A stretch of 64,000 nucleotides of DNA, from the NCBI GenBank assembly GCA_029560875.1, contig JAKQKB010000033.1:1-64000 (forward strand). Direction: 5' to 3'. Source of the DNA: Bacteroidota bacterium. Its GTDB lineage: Bacteria; Bacteroidota; Bacteroidia; Bacteroidales; Tenuifilaceae. Each line of letters begins with the position of its first letter. Within the stretch, counting starts at the first letter, position 1. The notes below the pieces were generated by a model, which saw only the letters and a program-made list of their open reading frames with translations, had not been told where the DNA came from and made no database searches. Below, one piece after another: positions 45,903 to 54,025 of this stretch. A program made the translations under genes and the position numbers.

Positions 45903-47213
45903 CTATTTTTTTTTAGTTTGCATATACCGATTTATAAGACTACTCTTTAATAGGTTCTCATCCCGGTGAGTACAGCAAGTATCAAAATGACCATTTGCGC
46001 GAAGATTTCGAACCTTATACCACGCACAACCTCCATGACAAATTGGCAAAATAGCACATTCCTTACATTTTGCATTTTCATACCAAGCGGTTGTAAATAA
46101 ATAGTCATAAAATAATTGCCTGTGTATAAGTGTATCATCATGAATGTAACCCACTATTTTGTTTTTATCCGTAACATCATTCCAGCATTTATACATCTCT
46201 CCTGCTGGCCCTATGATATATGAATTAATTCGATTTGCAGTACAACTTTTAAGAAGTAATGTAGGATAATTATTTGCGAATCCACATTCTTCAAGTTTCT
46301 GCGAAAATGCTGCAGCATCAAAAACGTTCATTGACTCCTCGCTAAAATCAGCACCTTCTTTGTTGTCTATACGTAATATCCCTGGATATATCTCATAGTT
46401 TGAATATTTTTCCCATCTCTCAGAAAGAAACTCCTTAACTTCATAAAACTGTTCCTGACTAGACTTATCCACATTAACTCTTACGGATAAGAAGGTATTT
46501 GGCAAAGCCTCTAAAATCCTATCCATGTTCGAGATAATTCTATAAAACGACCGCTCCTTTGTTTTGTAATTAACCCTAATAGAATCATGTCTCTTCTGAT
46601 TACCATCCAATGTAACTTGTATCAAATTTAGAGGAAATTCAGAGAAAATCTCAATTGCCTTTTCATCAAAATAATAGCCGTTCGTAATAATATCATGCCT
46701 TACTAAGGTCTTCCCAGTTCTATTGAATTGCTGTAAAAGGGTTCTTATAACATCTATTGCCAATAAAGGCTCCCCACCATACCATGTTATTGACATTGTT
46801 TTGGCTAATGAATGTTTCTGAACAAATTCAACAAGTTGAGCAATCTGAACATGCTCCATTACTCGTTGATCCTTCTTTGGTTCAAAACAATAATGGCATC
46901 TAAAATTGCACTGACTAGTCGGAGCTATTATAAGGCTCAATTGCTCTTGAGAAAACCCTAACTGTAATGTTTTAAATTGCAACTCTCGAACATAAACATC
47001 ATCATCTTCTTCATGCACTATTACCTTTTGTTCCATTAAAAAACTTAACACATCTTCTTCAAAGAGATCAACATCTACCTTACCATTTCTATTAAGTCTA
47101 AAAAAATCAAAAAGTTGAGCCGAAATTTCAAATAAAGCATTAGTGCGGGAACAATATGCAAGTTTCAAGTCATTACCTGCATCAAAAAAAATTGAATATC
47201 TTGATATTTTCAT
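45903..47213 (-). CDS. Radical SAM/SPASM peptide maturase
   Basis: 436 residues from the ATG at 47213 (a TTG four codons upstream is less likely). The first 90 residues resemble the leader-recognition front part of peptide maturases (SRTNALFEISAQLFDFFRLN). The radical SAM cluster motif is SQCNFRCHYCFE, with Cys102, Cys106 and Cys109, followed by TWYGGEPLL. The C-terminal SPASM region has GPAGEMYKCW and CKECAILPICHGGCAWY plus a later Cys-Cys pair, enough for two auxiliary 4Fe-4S clusters. Enzymes of this kind form thioether or carbon-carbon links in RiPP precursors. The substrate is presumably the peptide 69 nt upstream. Closest concept: the GG-Bacteroidales maturases. Confidence 0.9.
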   Translation of the reverse strand: MKISRYSIFFDAGNDLKLAYCSRTNALFEISAQLFDFFRLNRNGKVDVDLFEEDVLSFLMEQKVIVHEEDDDVYVRELQFKTLQLGFSQEQLSLIIAPTSQCNFRCHYCFEPKKDQRVMEHVQIAQLVEFVQKHSLAKTMSITWYGGEPLLAIDVIRTLLQQFNRTGKTLVRHDIITNGYYFDEKAIEIFSEFPLNLIQVTLDGNQKRHDSIRVNYKTKERSFYRIISNMDRILEALPNTFLSVRVNVDKSSQEQFYEVKEFLSERWEKYSNYEIYPGILRIDNKEGADFSEESMNVFDAAAFSQKLEECGFANNYPTLLLKSCTANRINSYIIGPAGEMYKCWNDVTDKNKIVGYIHDDTLIHRQLFYDYLFTTAWYENAKCKECAILPICHGGCAWYKVRNLRANGHFDTCCTHRDENLLKSSLINRYMQTKKK

Positions 47214-47281
47214 ACTTTGTAACAAAAATAAATTAATCAGGGAGAGGGCAAAAATCCCTCTCCTTTAAGCAAAACAAACTT

Positions 47282-47500
47282 CTAAATTACTGAACTTGTA
47301 GTTGTTGTTGGCTTTTTGTTTCTATTAAAGAAATCACACTCACAATCTCCGCCATCTTTGTTTCTATTGAATAGTGTACATTCACAATCCACTAAGTTAG
47401 AACTAACACCACCAACAATATGACTCAAATCGACACAAGACATTTTATCAGCAGGCACAATAACATTTAAATCTTTGTTTGAGAATCTTTTGGTTTCCAT
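47282..47500 (-). CDS. RiPP precursor peptide with GG leader and duplicated CEC core
   Basis: 72 residues. Leader residues 1-31 end in DLSHIVGG, fitting the double-glycine class cut by C39 peptidases. The core (32-72) holds two similar units 14 residues apart: DCECTLFNRNK (38-48) and DCECDFFNRNK (52-62). The second unit is itself preceded by Gly50-Gly51. A Lys-Pro and Thr/Ser-rich tail ends the peptide. The DNA of the two units is also similar, so they arose by a 42-bp duplication. First gene of the operon with the radical SAM enzyme and the exporter. The leader cysteine (Cys22) is unusual. It resembles the GG-Bacteroidales natural product precursors in outline only. Confidence 0.85.
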   Translation of the reverse strand: METKRFSNKDLNVIVPADKMSCVDLSHIVGGVSSNLVDCECTLFNRNKDGGDCECDFFNRNKKPTTTTSSVI

Positions 47501-47519
47501 ATTTTTCTATTTTGTTTTC

Positions 47520-47539
47520 ATTTGCTTCTAATAGCAAAT
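47520..47539 (-). repeat. Inverted repeat in the RiPP precursor leader
   Basis: ATTTGCT and AGCAAAT form 7-bp arms around 6 nt, 20-39 nt upstream of the precursor ATG. It could be an operator or a leader hairpin controlling precursor synthesis. Confidence 0.5.
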
Positions 47540-47672
47540 TATTGTTAATATTTGGATTACAAGTGTCTTTATTTGCCCCAAAACACAAGGCTCACTTCAT
47601 TCCACTAATGGTTGGGTGCGTTGCTTTAAAACAAATTAAATATTTTAACTTTACAATCAATTAATCCGTTAT

Positions 47673-47714
47673 GCCCTTTGGAAGAAAGCAAACGCCAATC
47701 AACAACCAAAGGGC
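47673..47714. repeat. Inverted repeat upstream of the RiPP operon
   Basis: GCCCTTTGG (47673-47681) and CCAAAGGGC (47706-47714) are perfect 9-bp arms separated by 24 nt. Being GC-rich in an AT-rich region and about 170-210 nt upstream of the precursor, they may be a regulator-binding site or the remains of a terminator. Confidence 0.5.
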
Positions 47715-48007
47715 AAAATAATAAAGCGATTTTTACCTAATAAAAAAATAAACTTATTCAACATAATCATTGAGATACAGATTGATTTAAACATAAACGC
47801 GCTCAAATTTTTTTAACACACCTTACTATAATCACAACCTCCGAAATAGGTTCGCTAAATAAAACTACTCTAAATACCACATTTTAAATCTTTCCATGCA
47901 TTAACACGCAAGAAATAAACGACTTACTAATATTTATTTTCAGATTGCACTACTTTCTTAATGCTTTCTTTTTAGCAGTTTCTATTGTTTAATACTGATT
48001 AGAGTAT

Positions 48008-48037
48008 AATTGTTACCCTAGGGTGAGCAATTTTTTA
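48008..48037 (+). terminator. Palindrome followed by T run
   Basis: AATTG, then ACCCTAGGGT (48015-48024), then CAATT, followed by a T6 run. The shape resembles an intrinsic terminator on the plus strand, but no plus-strand gene precedes it, so it may instead be an operator. Confidence 0.35.
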
Positions 48038-48232
48038 AATCCTTAATCTAAAAAAGTATTATCGTGCTAATTGCTTGGGACAAATACCACAATAACAAGT
48101 AACCACAAAAAGTTAATTCGTGTAAATAGACTTACATCTGTTGTGCCTCCAGTATTAATCGTTGAGGTGTTTTAGGGTCGTTTAAAAAGGAAAAGCGAAT
48201 GGTTAGTTTGAATTTGAAGGATGAAAATTAAA

Positions 48233-48256
48233 AAAGACCAGTTGAAACTGGTCTTT
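48233..48256 (-). terminator. Rho-independent terminator after the rluF-type gene
   Basis: AAAGACCAGTT and AACTGGTCTTT form an 11-bp palindrome (a 9-bp stem with a realistic 6-nt loop). On the minus strand it is followed by TTTTTTAATTTT. It lies 46 nt after the stop codon at 48303. Confidence 0.85.
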
Positions 48257-48302
48257 ATACGTTATTGTTTTGTGCTTCTATTTGAATTTGGGCAGGTTTT
48301 AC

Positions 48303-49379
48303 TTATGGCCTTTTTCTGAACTTAGGACTTGTTTTGGTCGTTTTCTTTAATGTTGATTTGTATGTAGTAGATTTTCCAATATTAGCCCCTTTATTCTTGC
48401 CAAATTTTGTTGGTTTTTCGCTTGCGTTTCCTTTCTTTGGAGCAGAACCTTTTGCGCCACGAACTTCTTCGCTTTTTGAAGCATCAACCTTTTTCGATTT
48501 TCCTGCAGGTAACTTGGCTGCTTTTTTGGCATTGTCAAATTTGGGTTTGCCCGATTTGCCAAATCTAGACCTTGGTCTATCATCCTGTTCCCGGTATTCG
48601 CTTTGCTTCGTTTTTCGAGCTTGCTTATTCTTGCTGAACGACCTATCTTTACGTGGTGTAGAACTTGAGCCCTCAAGCATACTCATCAACACCTCAACTT
48701 CTTTTTCGTCTAAATCGCGCCAGTCGCCAAGAGGTAAACCCTTTAGGGTAATGTTCATTATTCGGACACGTTCTAACTTAATAACCTCGTATCCAAAATG
48801 GCTACACATGCGTCGAATCTGCCTATTCAATCCTTGTACTAGTGTAATTCGGAAAATAAATGGGGTTTCCTTTTCAACCTTACACTTTTTGGTCATTGTA
48901 CCTAAAAGGGGAACCCCATTAGCCATTCCTTCAATAAACTCTTGGGTTATTGGCTTATCCACAGTTACAACATATTCCTTTTCGTGCTTGTTGCCTGCAC
49001 GAAGAATCTTGTTAACCAAGTCGCCATTGTTGGTAAGCAGAATAAGACCTTGCGAGTCCTTATCGAGCCTTCCAATAGGAAACACTCTTTGGCTATGATG
49101 AACAAAGTCTACTATATTACCGTCGGTGTTTTTTTCGGTTGTGCTAGTAATTCCAATTGGTTTATTCAGTGCTATTATAAGGTTCTGTGGCTCTGTGTGA
49201 GCAATAAAGTGTCCGTTTACATAAACTTTATCCTTTGGTTGAACAAAATCGCCAACCTGAGCCCGCTGCTTATTCACAAAAACCTTTCCTTGCTCAATAA
49301 ACCTATCGGCCTCTCTACGTGAGCAAAAGCCAGAATCGCTTATAAATTTATTTAATCGGATTGATTTAGATACTGTCAT
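48303..49379 (-). CDS. rluF: 23S rRNA pseudouridine synthase, RluF/RsuA family, with basic tail
   Basis: 358 residues. An S4 RNA-binding domain ([20 protein letters not shown]) is followed by the RsuA/RluF catalytic domain: [20 protein letters not shown] holds the catalytic Asp, and [20 protein letters not shown] is the family signature for RluF. It probably modifies 23S rRNA near U2604. Residues about 235-358 are a Lys/Ser/Arg-rich low-complexity tail, common in Bacteroidota members and presumably RNA-binding. The start overlaps the PAP2 stop codon (ATGA). Confidence 0.9.
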   Translation of the reverse strand: MTVSKSIRLNKFISDSGFCSRREADRFIEQGKVFVNKQRAQVGDFVQPKDKVYVNGHFIAHTEPQNLIIALNKPIGITSTTEKNTDGNIVDFVHHSQRVFPIGRLDKDSQGLILLTNNGDLVNKILRAGNKHEKEYVVTVDKPITQEFIEGMANGVPLLGTMTKKCKVEKETPFIFRITLVQGLNRQIRRMCSHFGYEVIKLERVRIMNITLKGLPLGDWRDLDEKEVEVLMSMLEGSSSTPRKDRSFSKNKQARKTKQSEYREQDDRPRSRFGKSGKPKFDNAKKAAKLPAGKSKKVDASKSEEVRGAKGSAPKKGNASEKPTKFGKNKGANIGKSTTYKSTLKKTTKTSPKFRKRP

Positions 49380-49936
49380 TTTCTTGATTTATTGAGTATT
49401 TTCGATGCTACAAACCACACTGCGCTTCCAATTCCTGCACCAACAATTGCCCCAACCAACACATCGCCCGGATAATGAACGCCAAGGTATATCCTACTAT
49501 AGGAAACAAATGCTGCCCAGACTAACAGGCCAACTGTAACCCATTTCCTATTGAAAAGGAACGAAAGGAATACTGCCACTCCAAAGGTATTTGCAGCGTG
49601 CGATGAGATAAACCCATACTTACCACCACACCTTCCTACCAAATGAATAAATTCACTTAAATCGGGATTATGACATGGGCGCAAGCGTTGAAAAACATTT
49701 TTAAATGCCTGAACCGAAATTTGGTCGGCCAAAAGAACCACAAAAGCAATTGCAAGTAACCACCAAAGTGCTTTCCACTTATGTTCGCGAGCAATAAAAA
49801 AAACTATCACCAGGTATAACAGCAACCAGCTTAATTTACCCGATGCAAAATACATTATACTATCCCAAAAAGGAGAGTGTGCACCATTAAGCGCAAGGAA
49901 TAAGTTTGTATCGAGTTGAATAAGGTAGTCAATCAT
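49376..49936 (-). CDS. PAP2-family membrane phosphatase
   Basis: 186 residues with about five membrane helices. The three phosphatase motifs are KNVFQRLRP (KxxxxxxRP), [12 protein letters not shown] (the PSGH equivalent) and [16 protein letters not shown] (SRxxxxxHxxxD). It may act on undecaprenyl pyrophosphate, phosphatidylglycerol phosphate or lipid A; the sequence does not decide. It is coupled to the pseudouridine synthase by an ATGA overlap and follows obgE by 2 nt. Confidence 0.9.
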   Translation of the reverse strand: MIDYLIQLDTNLFLALNGAHSPFWDSIMYFASGKLSWLLLYLVIVFFIAREHKWKALWWLLAIAFVVLLADQISVQAFKNVFQRLRPCHNPDLSEFIHLVGRCGGKYGFISSHAANTFGVAVFLSFLFNRKWVTVGLLVWAAFVSYSRIYLGVHYPGDVLVGAIVGAGIGSAVWFVASKILNKSRK

Positions 49937-49938
49937 AA

Positions 49939-50931
49939 CTAATCGCTATTAATGCTGTTCCAGAGTAGGTCTTTCAACTCATCTATCCCCTGCCCTACTA
50001 CCGATGAAATAAATACTGTAGGGATTTTGGGAAGATGTTTTTTTATGGACTTTTTGATTTCATCATCAATTAAATCGCATTTTGTAACGGCCAAAACGCG
50101 TTTCTTGTCCAGCAACTCTGGGTTGTACATTTTAAGTTCATTAACCAGAATTTGGTACTGTTTTTTCACATCGTCGCTATCGGCAGGAACCATAAATAGT
50201 AGCATTGAGTTACGCTCAATATGGCGTAGAAATCTCAAGCCTAAACCTTTTCCTTCGTGAGCACCTTCAATAATTCCAGGTATATCTGCCATTACAAATG
50301 AGCGTTCATCGCGGTAGCCAACAATTCCAATATTTGGAACAAGCGTAGTAAATGGATAATCGGCAATTTTTGGTTTTGCAGCACTAACAACCGATAGCAA
50401 TGTGGATTTTCCTGCATTGGGAAATCCAACCAGTCCAACATCGGCAAGGATTTTTAACTCTAGGATAACACTAGCCTCCTCTGCAGGTTCGCCTGGTTGT
50501 GCAAACCGAGGGGTTTGCAGTGTGGCTGTTTTAAAGTTCCAGTTCCCTAGTCCTCCACGGCCACCTTTAAGGAGCATCTGTACCTGTCCGTTTTCAGTTA
50601 TCTCTGTAATTACCTCTCCGGTTTCAGCATTTTTTGCAACTGTTCCAACTGGTACTTCAATGGTAACATCGGCGCCATCGGCTCCTGTACAACGAGCACC
50701 GCTACCGTATACGCCATCGCCAGCATAAATGTGGCGTTTATACTTTAAGTGAAGCAATGTCCATAGCTGACTACTACCTTTAAGGTAGATATGGCCTCCT
50801 CTGCCGCCATCGCCACCATCGGGGCCACCTTTGGGAACAAACTTCTCGCGGCGCATATGAACGCTTCCTCCACCACCTTTCCCCGAACGGCAGAATATTT
50901 TTACGTAATCGACAAAATTCGAATTGGACAT
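49939..50931 (-). CDS. obgE: Ribosome-assembly GTPase Obg
   Basis: 330 residues. The glycine-rich Obg domain (residues 1-160; [32 protein letters not shown]) precedes a GTPase domain with [29 protein letters not shown] and SSVVGQGI. Obg helps late 50S assembly and couples it to the stringent response. The short C-terminal domain of some homologues is missing, as is common. It lies between adk and the PAP2 gene. Confidence 0.97.
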   Translation of the reverse strand: MSNSNFVDYVKIFCRSGKGGGGSVHMRREKFVPKGGPDGGDGGRGGHIYLKGSSQLWTLLHLKYKRHIYAGDGVYGSGARCTGADGADVTIEVPVGTVAKNAETGEVITEITENGQVQMLLKGGRGGLGNWNFKTATLQTPRFAQPGEPAEEASVILELKILADVGLVGFPNAGKSTLLSVVSAAKPKIADYPFTTLVPNIGIVGYRDERSFVMADIPGIIEGAHEGKGLGLRFLRHIERNSMLLFMVPADSDDVKKQYQILVNELKMYNPELLDKKRVLAVTKCDLIDDEIKKSIKKHLPKIPTVFISSVVGQGIDELKDLLWNSINSD

Positions 50932-51029
50932 TATAATTCAGATATAAAATTTGGGTACAAAAGTAATGATAATTAGCCATTAAGCCAATTATTCGTTTTA
51001 AAGCACTTGTAAATGAAGTTAAATTGCGG

Positions 51030-51605
51030 TTATTGAGCGTTTCTGATGGTAGTACAAATCCTTTCAAAAATCTCGTTAACGCTTCCCATTCCGTCAACTC
51101 CCATGAATTTTCCTTGATCCTTGTAGTAATCCACCACCGGACGGGTTGTGTTGTCGTATATATCGAGCCTTTTACGGATTATACTCTCCTCCTTATCATC
51201 AGGTCTGTCGGTTTCTTTACCTCTGTTAAGAAGGCGAGCAACAAGTTCATCGTCGGTAACCTCAAGCGAAATCATCATTGTAACAGAGTGCCCTGTTGAG
51301 CCTAGCATTTCATCTAGTTTTGCAGACTGCAATGTGTTGCGAGGAAATCCATCGAACACATACCCCTTAACTGCGCCATTCTTGCTAAGTTCCTCCTCAA
51401 TCAGACCAATGGCAATTTCGTCGGAAACAAAGTTGCCTTTATCAATTCGACGTTGCGCCTCAATTCCAAGTGGAGATTGCTCCACTATGGCTGCCCGCAA
51501 AATCTCTCCTGTTGAAATATGCTTTAGCCCGAATTCCTGTGCAACAATTTTTGATTGAGTTCCTTTCCCTGCACCAGGAGGGCCAAAAATTACGATATTA
51601 AGCAT
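51030..51605 (-). CDS. adk: Adenylate kinase
   Basis: 191 residues, the short type without a zinc-binding lid. It interconverts ATP plus AMP with two ADP. P-loop GPPGAGKGTQSKIVA is at residues 7-21; DGFPRNTLQSAKLDEML is the AMP-site signature, and RGKETDRPDDKEESIIRKRL forms the short lid region. About 100 nt separate it from obgE and hpt. Confidence 0.97.
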   Translation of the reverse strand: MLNIVIFGPPGAGKGTQSKIVAQEFGLKHISTGEILRAAIVEQSPLGIEAQRRIDKGNFVSDEIAIGLIEEELSKNGAVKGYVFDGFPRNTLQSAKLDEMLGSTGHSVTMMISLEVTDDELVARLLNRGKETDRPDDKEESIIRKRLDIYDNTTRPVVDYYKDQGKFMGVDGMGSVNEIFERICTTIRNAQ

Positions 51606-51654
51606 AACTGCTGGTTGTATATTTAACTTTTAATCTCCATTTCGTTACATAAAA

Positions 51655-51677
51655 AATGCTGAAGCAAGTTCAGCATT
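51655..51677 (-). terminator. Terminator after hpt
   Basis: AATGCTGAA and TTCAGCATT form a 9-bp stem with a 5-nt loop, followed on the minus strand by TTTTTTATG. It lies 26 nt after the hpt stop codon. The stem sequence closely resembles the hairpin of the dispersed repeat at 53074-53094. Confidence 0.85.
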
Positions 51678-51702
51678 CTGTATTGTATCTAACTATATCA
51701 CT

Positions 51703-52254
51703 TTAAATTACAGTGTAGATATCTGGTAAATTACGGCCGATTCCGTCGTAATCTAAACCGTAACCCACAATAAAATCGTTAGGGATTGAGCGTCCAATGT
51801 AATCAATCTTGGCAGCACCCTTGTATGACTCAGGCTTGTAAAGCAAGGTTGCCACTTTAATGGCTTTTGGGTTAAGTTTATTTAACTCCCCGTAAAGTTT
51901 AGTAAGGGTAATTCCAGTATCTACAATGTCCTCAACAATAATTACTGTACGGTCGCTGATATCCTCGTTCAAACCAATTAACTGATTGATAACACCAGTT
52001 GACTCAGTTCCTTGATACGACGAAAGTTTTATAAATGAAACCTCGCAAGGGAAATTTATGCGTTTCATAAGGTCGGCTGTGAACATAAATGAGCCGTTAA
52101 GTATGCTCAAGAATAAAGGAATCTCTTGGGCGTTCCTAAAATCCCAGTTAATCTTTGATGCCACCAAATCAATATCCTGCTGAATTTCCGATTCTGGGTA
52201 ACTCAATCTAAACTCTCTGTCCTTAAGCTTAACTTGCTTCAAATTCTCAGCCAT
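51703..52254 (-). CDS. hpt: Hypoxanthine phosphoribosyltransferase
   Basis: 183 residues from the ATG at 52254; the frame is open 30 nt upstream but the family start fits better here. It salvages hypoxanthine and guanine using PRPP. The PRPP loop is VIIVEDIVDTGITLTKLY (about residues 97-114); the FIVGYGLDYDG segment carries the purine-binding Asp. It precedes adk with a terminator in between. Confidence 0.95.
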   Translation of the reverse strand: MAENLKQVKLKDREFRLSYPESEIQQDIDLVASKINWDFRNAQEIPLFLSILNGSFMFTADLMKRINFPCEVSFIKLSSYQGTESTGVINQLIGLNEDISDRTVIIVEDIVDTGITLTKLYGELNKLNPKAIKVATLLYKPESYKGAAKIDYIGRSIPNDFIVGYGLDYDGIGRNLPDIYTVI

Positions 52255-52485
52255 TGTCTCATTTTTATTTGGTTGAAAAAACAAGCCACAAATTTACATC
52301 AGTTTTTTGGAATTTCTACAGTATATAAATCGTTTTATTGCGAAAAAGAACAATGACTGAATCTAGATTTATATTTTATTGATATTGACAAGAGTGGAAG
52401 AATATTCTATAATTTAGATTCCGTACAAGTTAATTCTTCTGCATAATTATTTTACATACAGATTATTTTCCTATCCGATTGAAAA

Positions 52486-52519
52486 TTTGTCAACTAATGC
52501 CTTTTTCGATATATTTTTG
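52486..52519 (+). promoter_or_regulatory. Candidate purE promoter
   Basis: TTTG (52486-52489) and TATTTTTG (52512-52519) match the Bacteroidota elements, with a slightly long 22-nt spacing. The start would be near 52526, about 18 nt before the purE ATG. Confidence 0.5.
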
Positions 52520-52543
52520 TAACTTCATATTAAATAAAATATT

Positions 52544-53056
52544 ATGACACCAAAAGTTAGCATTATTATGGGCAGCGTTTCGGATATGCCTATTATGGAA
52601 GAGGCTGCCAAATTCCTTGATGAGTTGAACATTCCGTTCGAGATTAATGCGCTATCGGCGCATCGCACTCCCGACCTAGTGCTCGATTTTGCCCGCAATG
52701 CACACACTCGAGGCGTAAAGGTTATTATTGCTGGTGCTGGTGGTGCCGCACACCTTCCAGGTGTAGTTGCTGCACTTACTCCACTTCCAGTAATTGGCGT
52801 ACCAATTAATTCGTCAAACTCAATTGATGGATGGGATTCAGTACTATCAATTCTTCAGATGCCTGCAGGTATTCCTGTTGCTACAGTAGCTTTGGATGGT
52901 GCTCGTAATGCCGGAATTTTAGCTGTTCAGATAATTGGAACTGGTGAGCCAGAGGTTCAAAAAGCGATGATAGAGTTCAAGAAAACTCTTGGAGATAAAG
53001 TGGTAAAGGCAAATAAGGAACTCGCAAACGTTAAATTCAAGAATAAAACAAACTAG
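52544..53056 (+). CDS. purE: N5-carboxyaminoimidazole ribonucleotide mutase
   Basis: 170 residues, class I PurE. It moves the carboxyl group of N5-CAIR to give CAIR in purine synthesis. Family signatures are IIMGSVSDMPIMEEA (residues about 6-20), INALSAHRTPD with the catalytic His, and GAGGAAHLPGVVAALTPLPV. PurK is not adjacent. The dispersed hairpin element follows the gene. Confidence 0.97.
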   Translation: MTPKVSIIMGSVSDMPIMEEAAKFLDELNIPFEINALSAHRTPDLVLDFARNAHTRGVKVIIAGAGGAAHLPGVVAALTPLPVIGVPINSSNSIDGWDSVLSILQMPAGIPVATVALDGARNAGILAVQIIGTGEPEVQKAMIEFKKTLGDKVVKANKELANVKFKNKTN

Positions 53057-53069
53057 TGTTATCGAGCCC

Positions 53070-53130
53070 TGTCATGCTGAACTCGTTTCAGCATCCCATT
53101 ATAAAATGAGACCCTGAAATAAGTTCAGGG
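53070..53130 (+). repeat. Dispersed double-hairpin element after purE
   Basis: TGTCATGCTGAA begins a pair of hairpins: ATGCTGAA/TTCAGCAT (53074-53094, 5-nt loop) and CCCTGAA/TTCAGGG (53112-53130, 5-nt loop). The TGTCAT start and GCTGAAC/TTCAGC theme are shared with the elements at 35388-35454 and 39141-39167. It may also help end the purE transcript. Confidence 0.7.
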
Positions 53131-53192
53131 TGACTGATGATTACTAACTTGATATAACACTTTGCCTTTCGCACTCTTAACATTCAAACCGA

Positions 53193-54023
53193 ATGAACAA
53201 GCGAATTGCATTAATTGTAACATTAATTACATTACACATTGGACTTAAAGCATCGGTGCCCGATAGGCCAGTTGCTGGCTCGGGCGCTGCTTTAGGTTTA
53301 ACAGGGATATCGATTAACTCAAACTGGGCAACTCTCCAAAACCAAGCGGCACTTGCTTGGCAAAATAATTACTGGGTAGGAATACATCATGAAAATCGGT
53401 ATCTTGTAAAAGAACTTGGACTTAGCGCCATTGCAGGCATTATACCAACATCAACAGGAACCTTTGGGGTAAATCTCTCACACTTTGGCTATAGCCAATT
53501 TAATGTTACCCGAGTTTGCGTTGCCTATGGAATGAAACTCTCCGACAAATTCTCTGCGGGAGTTGGATTAAATCTACATCACCTACAAATTGCTGGCGAT
53601 TACGAGAACAAGAATGCATACACCGTTGAGGGAGGTTTGATGTATATGCCAACATCAAAGTTGACTCTTGGCGCTTACGTTTTTAACCCAACCCGCTCGT
53701 CGTTCGATGAACAACAAAGCATGCCACCAATACTGGGCTTGGGCATATCGTATTTTCCAAGCGAAAAAGTAATGCTCGCCCTACAGGTTGACGATAATAC
53801 TGAAACAAAGCCTGCGGTAAGAGGTGGAGTGGAATATAGTCCAATCAAAAATATTGCAGTTAGACTGGGCTATTCATCGGAGAATCCACAAGGATTAACT
53901 GGTGGTTTTGGCTGGAGTATTAAGCAGATACAGATTGATTTATCGTATGGCTACCACAGCGTGCTGGGCTACACACCACAACTATCCGTTTCATACTGTT
54001 TTGCCAAGCAAAAGGTTAACTAG
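53193..54023 (+). CDS. PorV/PorQ-like outer-membrane protein
   Basis: 276 residues. A signal peptide covers about residues 1-20. The mature start RPVAGSGAALGLTGISINSN, then WATLQNQAALAW, is typical of Bacteroidota FadL/PorV/PorQ-type barrels, in which a Pro-Asn-Ala-like segment follows the start. The rest is a regular barrel with strands such as KFSAGVGLNLHHLQIAGDYE and ends with LSVSYCFAKQ. A T9SS shuttle or transport role is possible but not shown. It is cotranscribed with the next gene (2-nt gap). Confidence 0.65.
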   Translation: MNKRIALIVTLITLHIGLKASVPDRPVAGSGAALGLTGISINSNWATLQNQAALAWQNNYWVGIHHENRYLVKELGLSAIAGIIPTSTGTFGVNLSHFGYSQFNVTRVCVAYGMKLSDKFSAGVGLNLHHLQIAGDYENKNAYTVEGGLMYMPTSKLTLGAYVFNPTRSSFDEQQSMPPILGLGISYFPSEKVMLALQVDDNTETKPAVRGGVEYSPIKNIAVRLGYSSENPQGLTGGFGWSIKQIQIDLSYGYHSVLGYTPQLSVSYCFAKQKVN

Positions 54024-54025
54024 CC

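Larger units (their letters stand above)
47501..48302. other. Gene-free 0.8-kb region with inverted repeats
   Basis: No gene of convincing length or pattern is present on either strand. It contains the leader of the RiPP operon, two strong inverted repeats (47520-47539, 47673-47714), a terminator-like palindrome (48008-48037) and the terminator of the downstream rluF gene. No perfect TAnnTTTG element was found for the RiPP operon on the minus strand. The rest is AT-rich. Confidence 0.6.

Noticed and set aside
47501-48302. Search for a second precursor peptide or immunity gene upstream of the RiPP precursor
   Set aside because: Only very short frames were found, none with a GG leader, a cysteine pattern or a membrane segment.
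48334-49098. 254-residue plus-strand frame opposite the pseudouridine synthase
   Set aside because: It is the antisense reading of a clear RluF gene, and its Phe/Leu-rich content mirrors the Lys/Arg-rich tail on the other strand.
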